DNA of 64,000 nucleotides from Pseudoxanthomonas sp. NC8 (GCA_025232375.1 CP060419.1:3285001-3349000), one strand, 5' to 3'. Counted from the first letter of the stretch, positions 1 to 10,572 are shown. The notes: a model not told the origin generated them from the sequence alone. Program-made: numbers and translations.

Positions 1-834
1 GTGCGCGGCCTTGCCGCCGGGCGCGGCACAGGCGTCGAGGACGCGCGCGCCGGGCTCGGCGGCCAGCGCTTCGAGCGCCTGCTGCGCCGAACCGTCCTGC
101 ACGGCCACCGCAGGCCTTCGTCAAAGTAAGGCAGCGCCGTCACCGGCACCGGCATGTCGAGGCGCAACGCATCTTCCAGGCGCGGGTCGGTGGCGCTGTC
201 GATGCCGGCCTCCTCCAGTCGCGCCCGGTAGGCATCGCGGGTGATCCGCAGACGGTTCACCCGCAGCCACAGCGGGGCCGCCTGCGCGCTCGCCGCGAAC
301 ACCGCGGCCGCCTGCGCCGGCCACGCGGACTCGACCCGGCCACGCAGCCAGTCCGGTAAGGCCGCGGCCGGATCGGCCGGCGGAAGCCCTCCCGCTGTGC
401 GCGGCGCAGCAGCGCATTGACCAGTCCGGCCTGGTGCGGGCGGCCCAGCGCGCGCGTGGCCTCCACGGTGGCATCCAGCGCCGCATGCGCCGGCAGCTGC
501 AAGGCGTCGAGCTGGGCACAGCCGGCCAGCAACAGCGCCAGCAGCGGGCCGTCGTTCGCGCCCGGCGGCTTCTGCAGCCAGCCGCGCAACGCCGGCATGT
601 AACGATGACGACCACGCAGGGCGGTGAAGGCGATCGCCTCCAGCAGTGCGCGGTCGCGGGCATCGGACAGCCGCGGCAGCGCACCGGCCAGCTCCGACTT
701 CAACGAACGTCCGCGATGCACGACCGCATCGAGCACCTGTGCGGCCAGCAGGCGCACCTGCACACCGGGCGCCAGCGGACGGCGTTCGGCGTCGCCTGGA
801 CGCGGGGCCGGTCGGGGGAACGGGGTCCGGACAC
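1..834 (-). CDS. rsmB: 16S rRNA m5C967 methyltransferase RsmB, C-terminus beyond window
   Basis: RsmB (Sun/Fmu) methylates C967 of 16S rRNA using S-adenosylmethionine. The N-terminal NusB-like RNA-binding region is readable ([20 protein letters not shown] through [11 protein letters not shown]). The start of the methyltransferase domain follows ([14 protein letters not shown], the SAM-binding motif I). The rest lies beyond base 1. Two frame changes, near 385 and near 118, join the pieces. The start is unclear: a GTG at 834 lies just after the fmt stop, and an in-frame GTG at 763 is the alternative. The order def-fmt-rsmB is the usual one in gammaproteobacteria. Confidence 0.85.
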
Positions 835-837
835 CGG

Positions 838-1760
838 TCAGCCGCCCCGTGCCAGGTCGCGACGTGCGTTGAGCCAGTCGGCCGCGGTGATCGCCCGGCC
901 GCCCTCGCGCTGGACCACGCGCAGGCGCAGCACGCCGTCGCCGCATGCGATGTCGATGCCATCGCGGCCGGCCGCCAGCAGCGTCCCCGGCACAGCGGCG
1001 TGGACAGCCGCGACCGGCACCGCGCCATGGATGCGCAGGCGCTCGCCGGCGACCGGGGCTTCGGCCACCGTAAAGGATTGAACGCGCGCACGGTGCGGGC
1101 CAGTTCATCCGCCGGACGATGCCAGTCGAGGCGTGCCTCGGCCTTGTCCAGCTTGTGCGCGTAGGTGACGCCATCCTCCGGCTGCGCCTGCGGCAGCGGA
1201 TGGATGCCGGCACGCAGCAGGCCCAGGCCGTCGGCAAGCACCTGTGCGCCCAGCTCGGTAAGGCGGTCATGCAGCTGGCCGCCGGTTTCCTCCGGCCCGA
1301 TCGGCGTGCGCTGCTCCAGCAGCACCGGGCCGGTATCGAGCCCTGCCTCCATCCGCATCAGGCCGACCCCGGTCTCGGCATCGCCGGCCTGGATCGCCCG
1401 CTGGATCGGCGCGGCGCCGCGCCAGCGGGGCAGCAGCGAGGCATGCACGTTCCAGCAGCCGTGGGTCGGAATGGCCAGCACCGCGCGCGGCAGGATCAGG
1501 CCGTAGGCGACCACCACCATCAGGTCCGGGGCCAGTGCGCGCAACGCCTGCCGGGATTCGGCGCCGCGCAGCGTCTCCGGCTGCAGGACCGGAATGCCGC
1601 GGGTGACGGCTTCGAGCTTGACCGGCGAAGCGGTAAGGCCGCGGCCGCGACCGGCGGGCCGGTCCGGCTGGGTGTAGACGGCCACGACTTCGTGGTGCCG
1701 CGCGGCCGCGCGCAGCGAAGGCACCGCGAATTCGGGGGTGCCGGCGAACACGATCCTCAT
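838..1760 (-). CDS. fmt: Methionyl-tRNA formyltransferase
   Basis: Fmt formylates initiator Met-tRNA in the cytoplasm using 10-formyltetrahydrofolate. From ATG 1760 the protein begins [19 protein letters not shown] and shows the formyl-transferase core, including [20 protein letters not shown] with catalytic Asn and His, [16 protein letters not shown] and [15 protein letters not shown]. The C-terminal domain continues in a second frame after a one-base slip near 1072 ([17 protein letters not shown] to the TGA at 838). Restored length is about 307 residues, normal for the family. It lies 140 bases downstream of def and directly abuts rsmB, so it is probably co-transcribed with both. Confidence 0.93.
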
Positions 1761-1900
1761 CGGGCCAGTCTCATCGGATCAGGAACTCCATCGTCCCGCG
1801 CTGCCACGGGCATCACGGCGGAAAGCGCCGGCGCGAGCGTCGGCGCGTGGTAAAGGCGGGAACGGGTGCACGGCCGGACCGGTCGCGCGCCGGGCGTGGT

Positions 1901-2413
1901 TCAGGCCGCGTGCTTGCGCTGCTTGGACAGCTTCTTGCGCACCATCTCGCGCTTGAGCGGCGAAAGGTAGTCGACGAACAGCTTGCCTTCCAGGTGGTCC
2001 ATCTCGTGCTGGATGCACACCGCCAGCAGGCTGTCGGTGGTCAACTCCTGCTCGCGCGCGTCGCGGTCCAGGTAACGCACGGTGATCCGGTTGGAACGGG
2101 TGACGTCGGCGAAGATACCCGGAACCGACAGGCAGCCCTCCTGGAGACCTTGGTCGCCGTCGCGGGCGGTGATCTCCGGGTTGATGAAGACCATCGGCGC
2201 GTCCTTGCCCTCGCTGACGTCGATGACCATGAAGCGCAGGTGCTGGTCGACCTGGCTGGCGGTAAGGCCGATGCCCGGGGCGTCGTACATGGTCTCGAAC
2301 ATGTCGTCGAGCAGCTTCTGGAACTCGGGGGTGGTCACCTGCGCGGCTTCGACCGTCGCGGCCTTGGTGCGCAGGCGCGGGTCGGGGAACTCGAGGATGG
2401 GCAGCAGGGCCAT
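1901..2413 (-). CDS. def: Peptide deformylase
   Basis: Removes the N-formyl group from nascent proteins and uses a divalent metal. The 170-residue protein starts [15 protein letters not shown]. Motif 2 (EGCLS, residues 92-96) and motif 3 (HEMDH, 136-140) supply the Cys and two His metal ligands and the catalytic Glu. Motif 1 reads GIGLTASQ (47-54) where the family has GIGLAAxQ. The Ala-to-Thr change comes from CCTTACC where CCTGGCC is expected, so it is probably a sequence artefact rather than a real substitution. The ORF is otherwise uninterrupted. It is divergent from the LysM gene. Confidence 0.95.
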   Translation of the reverse strand: MALLPILEFPDPRLRTKAATVEAAQVTTPEFQKLLDDMFETMYDAPGIGLTASQVDQHLRFMVIDVSEGKDAPMVFINPEITARDGDQGLQEGCLSVPGIFADVTRSNRITVRYLDRDAREQELTTDSLLAVCIQHEMDHLEGKLFVDYLSPLKREMVRKKLSKQRKHAA

Positions 2414-2476
2414 GGGGGACTCCGGTGTTGAAGGCCGGGACAAACCGGCCGGCCGTCGCAATTCTAGCGCGGAAGC

Positions 2477-2507
2477 TTGCGCGACGGCCTGAATTCTGGA
2501 CTATAGT
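2477..2507 (+). promoter_or_regulatory. Candidate sigma70 promoter for the LysM gene
   Basis: In the 130-base divergent region between def and the LysM gene, TTGCGC (2477-2482) and TATAGT (2502-2507) are separated by 19 bases and lie about 37 bases before the ATG at 2544. The -10 is good but the spacing is long, so this is a tentative call. Confidence 0.3.
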
Positions 2508-2543
2508 CCGCGAACCTGTTGGGGAATCAGGCGGATCGCAACC

Positions 2544-3670
2544 ATGCTTACACGCCTTCGGACGGTACTTGCCGTCGCGATGCTGACCGTCACCACCTAC
2601 GCCGCCGCCGTCGAGTCGCGCGGCAGCCATCCGGACACCTATGTCGTCGTCCGTGGCGACACGCTCTGGGACATCGCCGGACGCTTCCTCGGCAAGCCGT
2701 GGCTGTGGCCGGAGATCTGGCAGGCCAATCCGCAGGTCGCCAACCCGCACCTGATCTTCCCGGGCGACGTCCTCAGCCTGGCCTATCTGGACCGCGTCGC
2801 GGTGCAGCCCGGCCCGCGCGAAGACGCCCCGATCGGCGCCGTGCCGCTGTCGGAGATCGAGCCGTTCCTGAAGGACGTGCGCGTCGTCGACGCCTTCGAG
2901 CACCTGCCCTACGTGGTTGGGTTCGAGGACAACCGCCTGCGCGGCAGTGCCGGGCAGCTGGCCTACGTGAAGGGCCTGGACGGCGTGCCGGCCGGGCAGC
3001 GCTACATGGTGCTGCGACCGACCGTGCGCTATGCCCTGCCGCGCACGTTCCAGCATCTGGAAGCCAGTGGCCGCACGACGCCGCTGGATGGCGTCCTCTG
3101 GAGCCAGTACGTGCCGCCCACCGGCCGCAACGAGGCCCTCGGCTACGAGCTGGCCAAGGTCAACGTCGGCACGATCACCCGCGCCGCTGGCACCGCTGGC
3201 GCCGAAGTCGCCACCCTGAGCCTGGAGGACAGCGGTAAGGAAGTGCGTGCCGGCGACCGCGTCGTGCCGGTGGAAGCCCAGCCGTACGACCTGCAGTTCT
3301 TCCCGCATCCGCCCGCCGGCCAGCCGGCCGAGGCGCCGAGGGTGCTGGCGGTGGGTACGGTCGGCGGCACTGCCGGCGGCCCGCGCGACGTCATCGCGAT
3401 TTCGGCCGGCCGCGTCGACGGCATCGACAACGGCACGGTGTTCTCGCTGTGGCGTCCCGGCCGCCGCGTCAACGACCAGGTGAACGGCGGGCGCACGTCG
3501 CGCATGGACGACCAGTTCACCGGCGGCGGCAGCACCGTGGGCCTGCCGGAGGAATACGCGGCGCACGCGATGGTGTTCCGCACCTTCGACAAGGTCAGCT
3601 ACGCGCTGGTCATGGACGGCATCAAGCCGGTCAGGGTCGGCTTAAGGCGCACCATCCGGACGCGCAGTAG
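2544..3670 (+). CDS. Secreted LysM-domain protein
   Basis: Begins with a signal peptide (MLTRLRTVLAVAMLTVTTYAAA), followed by one LysM peptidoglycan-binding domain at about residues 32-80 (YVVVRGDTLWDIAGRFLGK ... HLIFPGDVLSLAYL). A long periplasmic C-terminal region of unknown fold follows. This gene is usual between def and dprA in gammaproteobacteria, and its exact role is not settled. The frame slips near 3643, where GGCTTAAGGCG replaces an expected GGCGACCAGGCG. In the restored frame it ends VGDQAHHPDAQ at the TAG of 3668-3670, about 375 residues. A strong hairpin follows. Confidence 0.85.
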
Positions 3671-3707
3671 GCCGGCAACGCTGCGGACAAATCCTACATC
3701 CGACGAC

Positions 3708-3736
3708 AACGGCGCCCGAGGGCGCCGTTATCGTTT
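3708..3736 (+). terminator. Hairpin after the LysM gene
   Basis: AACGGCGCCC (3708-3717) and GGGCGCCGTT (3720-3729) form a perfect 10-bp stem with a GA centre, followed by ATCGTTTCC. It lies 37 bases after the LysM stop and before dprA. The T-rich tail is weak, so this is a probable but imperfect intrinsic terminator. Confidence 0.55.
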
Positions 3737-3774
3737 CCGGGCAAGGATCCAGCCATGCCCGCGCCCCCGATCCC

Positions 3775-4859
3775 ATGCTGCTTCGCCTGGTGCTTGCCGG
3801 CGGGTCGGCCAGGCCACGGCGCGCATGGCTGGGCGCCCGCAGCGCCTGCCCTCCGTCGCTGCAGGCGCGCCTGGACGCCGTCGGGGACGCCCCTGGACCG
3901 GGCCCGCCGGCTCGACCATCCCGACCACCATCTTCTGGGCCTCGACGACCCGCGCTATCCGCCGCTGCTGCGGCAGATCCCGGATCCGCCGCTGGCGCTG
4001 TTCGTGGACGGCCTGCCCGATGCGCTGTGGCAACCGTCGGTGGCGGTGGTCGGCAGCCGCGGCGCCAGCGTCGCGGGGTGTGACAACGCACGCCTGTTCG
4101 CGGACGCGCTGTGCCGGGCGGGGGTGGCGGTCGCCAGCGGCATGGCCGCCGGGATCGACGCTGCGGCGCACGAGGCGGCCCTGGCCAGACCCGGCGGACT
4201 TACCGTCGCGGTGCTCGGCACCGGGCCGGACCTGGCGTACCCGCGGCAGCACGCCCGGCTGCGCGCGCGCATCGCCGCCGCCGGTGCGGTGGTCAGCGAA
4301 CATCCGCCTGGCACGCCGCCGCGGCAGGCGCATTTCCCGGGGCGCAACCGGATCATCGCCGGGCTGTCGCTGGGCACCCTGGTCATCGAGGCGGCGCTGC
4401 GCTCCGGCGCCCTGATCACCGCCCGACTGGCGGCCGAGGCCGGCCGCGAAGTGTTCGCCCTCCCCGGTTCGATCCACCACCCGCTGGCCCGCGGTTGCCA
4501 CCGGCTGATCCGCGACGGCGCCCAGCTGGTCGAACACGCAGACGAGGTGCTGGCCGGCATCGCCCCGCTGGCGGGCACGCCTGGCCCTTTCACTGGAGCC
4601 GGAAACGACTCCGCCCCCGGCGTCCGCGCCGGTCCCGGACCGGCGCCGCCCGGACGTTGGAACAGACGCTTCGAACCACGACAGATTGTGGGCCGCACTC
4701 GGCCACGACCCCACCCCTATGGATATCCTGGCCGATCGGACCGGATTGACGCCCGCCATCCTGTCCCCCATGCTGCTGGGCATGGAACTGGACGGGCGGG
4801 TCGCGGTCGAACATGGCCGCTACGCACGCAGGTCCACCGGCGGCGGCGCGACCGGCTGA
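3775..4859 (+). CDS. dprA: DNA-processing protein DprA
   Basis: DprA binds single-stranded DNA in the cytoplasm and loads RecA during natural transformation. The Rossmann-like core is clear: [85 protein letters not shown]. The C-terminal winged helix ([20 protein letters not shown] to the TGA at 4857) is in another frame. Frame slips fall near 3890 (at CCCCTGG) and 4580 (at CGCCTGG). The start is uncertain: ATG 3775 matches the leading LLRLVLAGG frame, and ATG 3755 is in the downstream frame. Restored length is about 361 residues. It is followed by smg, its usual neighbour. Confidence 0.9.
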
Positions 4860-4935
4860 CCGGCAAAGGCAGGCGGAAGCGCGATGCCCGGGGTTCCCCA
4901 CCCACGGCGCCCCCACGGGGCGCAGGCCGAGGGCA

Positions 4936-5409
4936 ATGAAAGAAAGCATCCTGGACGTCCTGCTCTACCTCTTCGAACACTACATCGGCGACGATGCGGA
5001 CACGCTCCGCGACCGCGATCCGCTCCAGGAAGGATTGATCGAGGCCGGCTTCAGTCCCAGTGAAATCAGCAAGGCCTTCGACTGGCTCGACGGGCTGGCG
5101 CAGCAGCGCCCGGCCGGGGCGGAACCGCGGGTAAACGGGCCGGTACGGGTCTTCCATGGCCCGGAGCTGGACAAGCTCGATGTCGACTGCCGCGGTTTCC
5201 TGCTGTTCCTCGAGCAGCAGGGCGTGCTCGATGCCGACCAGCGCGAACTGGTGCTGGACCGCGCCATGGCACTGGACCAGGACGAGCTGGACCTGGACGA
5301 CCTGAAATGGGTGGTGCTGATGGTGCTGTTCAACCAGCCCGGTGCCGAAGCGGCGTACGCATGGATGGAAACGCAGATGTTCGGCGAGGAGCCCGAACCG
5401 GTGCACTGA
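4936..5409 (+). CDS. smg: Smg family protein (DUF494)
   Basis: Intact 157-residue protein starting [16 protein letters not shown] and ending [10 protein letters not shown]. This matches the DUF494/Smg family, which is almost always encoded between dprA and topA in gammaproteobacteria. It is acidic and probably cytoplasmic, and its molecular function is unknown. It starts 77 bases after the dprA stop and is followed by a perfect hairpin, suggesting the end of a dprA-smg transcript. Confidence 0.92.
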   Translation: MKESILDVLLYLFEHYIGDDADTLRDRDPLQEGLIEAGFSPSEISKAFDWLDGLAQQRPAGAEPRVNGPVRVFHGPELDKLDVDCRGFLLFLEQQGVLDADQRELVLDRAMALDQDELDLDDLKWVVLMVLFNQPGAEAAYAWMETQMFGEEPEPVH

Positions 5410-5435
5410 CCCGGGCACTCCGGCGCAGTACCCGA

Positions 5436-5461
5436 CGGAAGCCGGCTTGCGCCGGCTTCCG
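5436..5461 (+). terminator. Perfect hairpin downstream of smg
   Basis: CGGAAGCCGGC (5436-5446) and GCCGGCTTCCG (5451-5461) form an 11-bp perfect stem with a TTGC loop, 27 bases after the smg stop. No T-run follows, so it is a probable transcript end or stability hairpin rather than a textbook terminator. Confidence 0.5.
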
Positions 5462-5512
5462 CGCATCGGGGGCATGGGGCACACTTGGCCGCGCACGCTT
5501 CGGGGAAATCGC

Positions 5513-6188
5513 ATGAACGACTGGTATTACGCCACTGCCGACGGGCAGCGGCACGGCCCGCTGCCGGACGCGGAACTGCGTGCGCTCGCCGCGCGCGGCG
5601 AGGTGGGCGCGCAGACCTGGTCTGGCGCGAGGGTAAGGCACGCTGGCGACCGCTGCAGGAACTGGCCGTCGAACTGGAACTGCCTGCGCTGCCGCCGCCC
5701 CTGCCGGCCGCCAGCAGCCCCGCGGCACAACCGCCACGCCCCACCGGCCTGTCCGGCTGCGCGATCGCGGCACTGGTCGCCGTCGCCGGGGTATTCGTGG
5801 TGATGGTCCTCGGCATCCTCGCCGCGATCGCGCTGCCCGCCTACCGGGACTACACCCTGCGCGCACAGTCCACCGCCGCCATCAATAAGGCACAGGCCCT
5901 GCAACCGCAGGTCACCGGATTCCTGGCGGCCAACGAGCGTTGCCCGACCAACGACGACGCCGGCTTCGACGAACCGGCCAGCTACGCGCAGGCGGCGTTG
6001 GCCGAGGTGACCTTCGGCGAGTTCGAAGGCAGCGACCTGTGCGGGCTGGAGGCGATCCTCGCCACGCCCGGCAAACCGGCGCTGGACGGCCACAAGATCT
6101 GGCTCGAATACGACGCCGGCAACTCGTCCTTAAGCAGTGCAGCTCGGATATCGAGGACAAGTACCTGCCCGCCTTCTGCCGCGGCTGA
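5513..6188 (+). CDS. GYF_2-domain membrane protein with a type IV pilin-like segment
   Basis: The N-terminus (MNDWYYATADGQRHGPL, with ALAARGEVGAQTLVW and W-rich continuation) is a GYF_2 domain of about 55 residues. A proline/alanine linker and a hydrophobic stretch follow (CAIAALVAVAGVFVVMVLGI), then LAAIALPAYRDYTLRAQ. The last segment closely resembles the start of a mature type IV pilin alpha helix. The C-terminal domain has three cysteines and ends YLPAFCRG. Restored length is about 225 residues. Frame slips fall near 5617 (ACCTGG for ACCCTGG) and 6131 (CCTTA for CCTGG). It pairs with the following gene, which has the same N-terminal domain. Function is unknown; a role at the envelope is inference. 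Confidence 0.7.
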
Positions 6189-6229
6189 ACCGCACCCTTC
6201 CCCGCACCACCCAGCAAGGAACGGAACGC

Positions 6230-7220
6230 ATGACCGAGTGGTACTACGCCGATCGCCAGCGCCAGCAGATCGGCCCCCAATCCGCCGAGACGCTCGTCCA
6301 ACGCTTCCGCAGCGGAGAAATCGACGCGGCAACCCCTGGTCTGGCGCGACGGTACCGCCCGCCAGCAGCCACTGGGCTCGCTGCGGGCCGAACTGGGCCT
6401 GGAGGACGCTTCGGCCACGCTGGATTTCCGCATCGAACCGGTGCTGGCCAAGCCCGCAGCGACCGCCACGCACATCGACCCCCGCGCCAGCGACGAAGCC
6501 GCCGCCGCGCACCCTTCGCCGGGCAACGCCGGCGGCTACAGCCCCTATGCCGCCCCGGCCGCGGCGATCGACGACGTGCATCCCGGCGCCGCTCCGGTGT
6601 ACGGCGGCGACGTGGTGATGGCCGGGCTCTGGCGCCGCCTTGCAGCCAGTTTCATCGACGGCGTGGTCACCGCCATGGCCAGTTATGTCCTGCTGATTCC
6701 GCTGACGCTGGTCTTCGGCATCAGCCTGTCGAGCTTGGCCGAAAACGAACTGGCCGGCGCCGGCGCCAGCATGTCGTTCATGCTCCTCTACTACGGCATC
6801 AGCCTCGGCCTGCCGATGCTGTATTTCGCCTGGATGCATTCCTCGCGCACGCAGGCCAGCCTCGGCAAGATGGCGGTCGGAGCCAAGGTGGTACGCACCA
6901 ATGGCGAACCCATCAGCTTCGGGCGCGCCCTGTTGCGCTATCTTGCCTACCTGGTTTTCACCGTCGTCACCTGCGGCGCCGGCGTACTTGTTTCGGGCCT
7001 GATGGTCGCCTTCACCGAGCGCAAGCAGGCCCTGCACGACATGCTCTGCGACACCCTGGTGGTGGACAAGTGGGCCTATACCGACCACCCCGAATGGCAG
7101 GAGCGCGGGCTGGGCACGGTCACCGTGGTGGTGCTGGTCCTGTTCGGCCTGATGCTGGCTGCCGCGATCGTGGTGGGCGTCGTCATGGTCGGCCTGCTCT
7201 CATCGATGAAGTGGAACTGA
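6230..7220 (+). CDS. GYF_2 and RDD domain membrane protein
   Basis: Starts MTEWYYADRQRQQIGP, a second GYF_2 domain, then a proline/alanine linker. An RDD domain follows (GLWRRLAASFIDGVVTAMAS with Arg, Asp and Asp characteristic positions, and LGKMAVGAKVVRTNGEPISF), with four to five membrane segments, the last near the C-terminus (VVVLVLFGLMLAAAIVVG). RDD proteins are inner-membrane proteins of varied or unknown role. One extra C at ACCCCTGG near 6332 breaks the frame. Restored length is about 330 residues. It starts 41 bases after the preceding GYF protein, so the two are probably one transcript. Confidence 0.78.
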
Positions 7221-7257
7221 CCGGCCCGGGCTGGAGCCGGGGAACATCCGGCCCGGC

Positions 7258-7328
7258 TTGACACGGCCGGCCATGGCGTGATTCACGTATAAAAGGACAG
7301 CGACCACGCCCGGGGACCTCCCCGGGCG
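7258..7328 (+). promoter_or_regulatory. topA upstream region: TTGACA, TATAAA and a GC-rich hairpin
   Basis: A perfect TTGACA lies at 7258-7263 and TATAAA at 7288-7293, 24 bases apart, which is too far for one standard promoter. One of the two may belong to an unseen partner. A perfect 9-bp inverted repeat CGCCCGGGG/CCCCGGGCG with an ACCT loop (7307-7328) follows, 90 bases before the topA start. It could end the preceding transcript or form a leader hairpin of topA. Confidence 0.35.
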
Positions 7329-7418
7329 TCGGCTTCTCTGGCGGGAGCTTCTTCACATGTCGCTCACCGCCCGCATCCGGTCCCGGAAGGACCGCCGCCG
7401 TACCCCCAGAACGCCGCC

Positions 7419-9948
7419 ATGCCCAAGCACCTCCTCATCGTCGAGTCGCCCGCCAAGGCCAAGACGATCAACAAGTACCTCGGCAAGGACTTCACCGTCC
7501 TGGCCTCCTATGGCCATGTTCGCGATCTGGTGCCCAAGGAGGGCGCGGTCGACCCCGAGCGCGGTTTCGCCATGCGCTACGACCTGATCGAAAAGAACGA
7601 GAAGCACGTCGAAGCCATCGCCAGGGCGGCCAAAACGGCCGACGACATCTGGCTGGCGACCGACCCGGACCGCGAGGGCGAGGCGATCAGCTGGCACATC
7701 GCCGAGATCCTCCGCGAGCGCGGCCTGCTCGACAAGCCGATGCACCGGGTGGTGTTCACCGAGATCACCCCGCGCGCGATCAAGGAAGCGATGACCCAGC
7801 CGCGCGCGATCGCCGGCGACCTTGGTCGACGCGCAGCAGGCGCGCCGCGCGCTCGACTACCTGGTCGGCTTCAATCTTTCGCCGGTGCTGTGGCGCAAGG
7901 TGCAGCCGGGCCTGTCGGCCGGCCGCGTGCAGTCGCCGGCGCTGCGCATGATCGTCGAGCGCGAGGAAGAGATCGAAGCGTTCAAGGCGCGCGAGTACTG
8001 GAGCATCGGCGCCGAGCTGGCCCATGCCTCGCAGCCGTTCACCGCCAAGCTGATCAAGCTGGACGGGCAGAAGTTCGAGCAGTTCACGATCACCGATGGC
8101 GAAACGGCCGAAGCCGCGCGCCTGCGCCTGCAGCAGGCCGCCGCCGGCGCGCTGCACGTCACCGACGTGGCCAGCAAGGAGCGCAAGCGCCGCCCGGCGC
8201 CGCCGTTCACCACCTCGACCCTGCAGCAGGAAGCCTCGCGCAAGCTCGGCTTCACCACGCGCAAGACCATGCAGGTTGCGCAGAAGCTGTACGAAGGCGT
8301 GAACCTGGGCGACGAAGGCACCGTCGGCCTGATCAGCTACATGCGTACCGACTCGGTGAACCTGTCGCAGGAAGCACTGGCCGAGATCCGCGACGTGATC
8401 GCGCGCGACTACGGCACCACCTCGGTGCCGGACAAGCCCAACACCTACCAGACCAAGTCCAAGAACGCGCAGGAAGCCCACGAGGCGGTGCGCCCGACCT
8501 CGGCGCTGCGTACGCCTGCGCAGGTCTCGCGCTTCCTCACCGACGACGAACGCAAGCTCTACGAACTGGTGTGGAAGCGCGCGGTTGCCAGCCAGATGGT
8601 GCCGGCCACGCTCAACACCGTTTCGGTCGACCTGGCCGCCGGCAGCGACCACGTGTTCCGCGCCAGCGGCACCACGGTGGTGGTGTTCGCCGGCTTCCTG
8701 GCCGTGTACGAGGAAGGCAAGGACAGCAAGGCCGCCGAGGACGAGGACGAAGGCCGCAAGCTGCCGCCGCTCAAGCCCGGCGAGCGCGTGCCGCTGGACC
8801 GCATCCACGCCGACCAGCACTTCACCCAGCCGCCGCCGCGATTCACCGAAGCGGCGCTGGTCAAGGCGCTGGAGGAGTACGGCATCGGCCGGCCCTCGAC
8901 CTACGCCTCGATCATCCAGACCCTGCTGTTCCGCAAGTACACCGAAATGGAAGGCCGCGCGTTCAAGCCCACCGACGTGGGCCGCGCGGTCAGCAAGTTC
9001 CTGTCCGGCCACTTCACCCGCTACGTGGACTACGACTTCACCGCCAACCTGGAGGACGAGCTCGACGCCGTCTCCCGCGGCGAGGAGCAGTGGGTGCCGC
9101 TGATGGAGAAGTTCTGGGGCCCGTTCAAGGAACTGGTCGAGGACAAGAAGGAATCGCTGGACCGCACCGACGCCGGCAGTTCGCGCTCGCTGGGCACCGA
9201 TCCCAAGAGCGGCAAGGACGTCAGCGCGCGCATCGGCCGCTTCGGCCCGATGGTGCAGATCGGCACGGTCGATGACGAGGAGAAGCCCAAGTTCGCCTCG
9301 CTTCAGTAAGGCCAGAGCATCTACTCGATCTCGCTGGAGGACGCGCTGAAACTGTTCGACATGCCGCGCCAGCTGGGCGAGAGCAACGGCGAGCAGGTCA
9401 GCGTCGGCATCGGCCGCTTCGGTCCGTTCGCCAAGCGCGGCAGCATCTATGCCTCGCTGAAGAAGGAAGACGATCCGTTCAAGATCGACCTGGCGCGCGC
9501 AGTGTTCCTGGTCGAGGAGAAGGAAGAGATCGCGCGCAACCGGGTGATCAAGGAATTCCCCGGCAGCGAGATCCAGGTGCTCAATGGCCGCTTCGGCCCG
9601 TACCTGAGCGACGGCAAGCTCAACGGCAAGATCCCCAAGGACCGCGAGCCCGCCTCGCTGACCCTTACCGAGGTGCAGCAGCTGATGGAGGAGACCGGCA
9701 AGCCGGCCCGCCGCGGCTTCGGCGCGAAGAAGACCGCTGCTGGGAAGACGGTCGCCAAAAAGACGGTCGGCACCAAGGCCGCAGCCGATGCCGCACCCGC
9801 CGCGAAGAAGGCCGCTGCGAAGAAGGCTCCGGCCAAGGCCGCAAAGAAGGCCGCGAAGAAGGCCACGGCGAAGACCCCGCAAAAGGGGGCCAAGGCCGCG
9901 AAGAAGCTGGCTAGCCGCACCGGCACCGACGACGCACCGCCATTCTGA
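7419..9948 (+). CDS. topA: DNA topoisomerase I
   Basis: Type IA topoisomerase that relaxes negative supercoils. The TOPRIM domain begins MPKHLLIVESPAKAKTINKY and contains the metal-binding DPDREGEAI. The active-site tyrosine is in GLISYMRTDS (about residue 307). C-terminal repeats containing GRFGPMVQIG, GRFGPFAKRG and GRFGPYLSDG follow, then a Lys/Ala-rich tail of about 75 residues ending DDAPPF. No Cys4 zinc fingers are visible. Frame +1 at 7829 (CCTTGG for CCTGG). An in-frame TAA at 9307 sits where a conserved LRPGQS is expected: CTTCAGTAAGGC replaces CTGCGGCCAGGC. Restored length is about 843 residues. The gene is essential in most bacteria, so these breaks are very probably artefacts. Confidence 0.95.
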
Positions 9949-10009
9949 GAACACGGTCACCCCGGCCCTTCATCGGACGCCAGCAAACGCGCAGCTAACA
10001 TCGCCCGCC

Positions 10010-10572
10010 ATGGCCCGGACTCTCTCCATCGACGAAGCCGCCCCGCTGTTGCAGCGGGGCGGCCTGCTTGCCTACCCGACCGAAGCGGTCTGGGGACTGG
10101 GCTGCGATCCGGACAACGAGGCCGCCGTGCTGCGCCTGCTGCAACTGAAGCAGCGCCCGGTGGAGAAGGGACTGATCCTGGTCGCCGCGCACCTGGATCC
10201 GTTGCGGCGCTGGCTCGACCTGCCGGCGCTGCCGCCGGAACGGCTCGCACGGGTCGCAGCCAGCTGGCCGGGCCCGCATACCTGGGTGATGCCGGCCGCG
10301 GCCGGGGCGCCCGCGTGGATCACCGGCGGGCGCGACAGCATCGCCGTGCGGATCAGCGCCCATCCGGTCGTCGTCGCCCTGTGCGAGGCGTTCGGTGGCG
10401 TGGTGGTCTCCACCAGTGCCAACCGCGGTGGCGAACCCCGGCGCGCACGCGCGCCGAACTCGATCCCGTGCTGGACGCGGCGATCGACGGCATCGTGGCC
10501 GGCGAAACCGGAGGCCTGGCCCAACCCACCGCGATCCGGCTGGCGCTCGACGGCGCAGTCCTGCGCGGTTGA
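10010..10572 (+). CDS. tsaC: Threonylcarbamoyl-AMP synthase TsaC
   Basis: TsaC (YrdC/RimN/Sua5 type) makes threonylcarbamoyl-AMP for t6A37 of tRNA, and tsaD lies in this same window. The protein starts MARTLSIDEAAPLLQRGGLL. It has the family signature AYPTEAVWGLGCDP, then LKQRPVEKGLILVAAHLD and SIAVRISAHP, and VVVSTSANRGGEPPARTR in the restored frame. It ends LALDGAVLRG. One C is missing from a C-run near 10438. Length is about 187 residues, the usual short TsaC form without the Sua5 extension. It begins 61 bases after topA, the usual order. Confidence 0.92.

Noticed and set aside
1779..3566. Long minus-strand open frame opposite the LysM gene
   Set aside because: High-GC shadow frame; low-complexity Arg/Ala/His composition and no family match, while def and the LysM protein explain both strands.
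4465..4480. tRNA T-loop-like GGTTCGATCC
   Set aside because: Lies in frame inside dprA and no acceptor or anticodon stem surrounds it.
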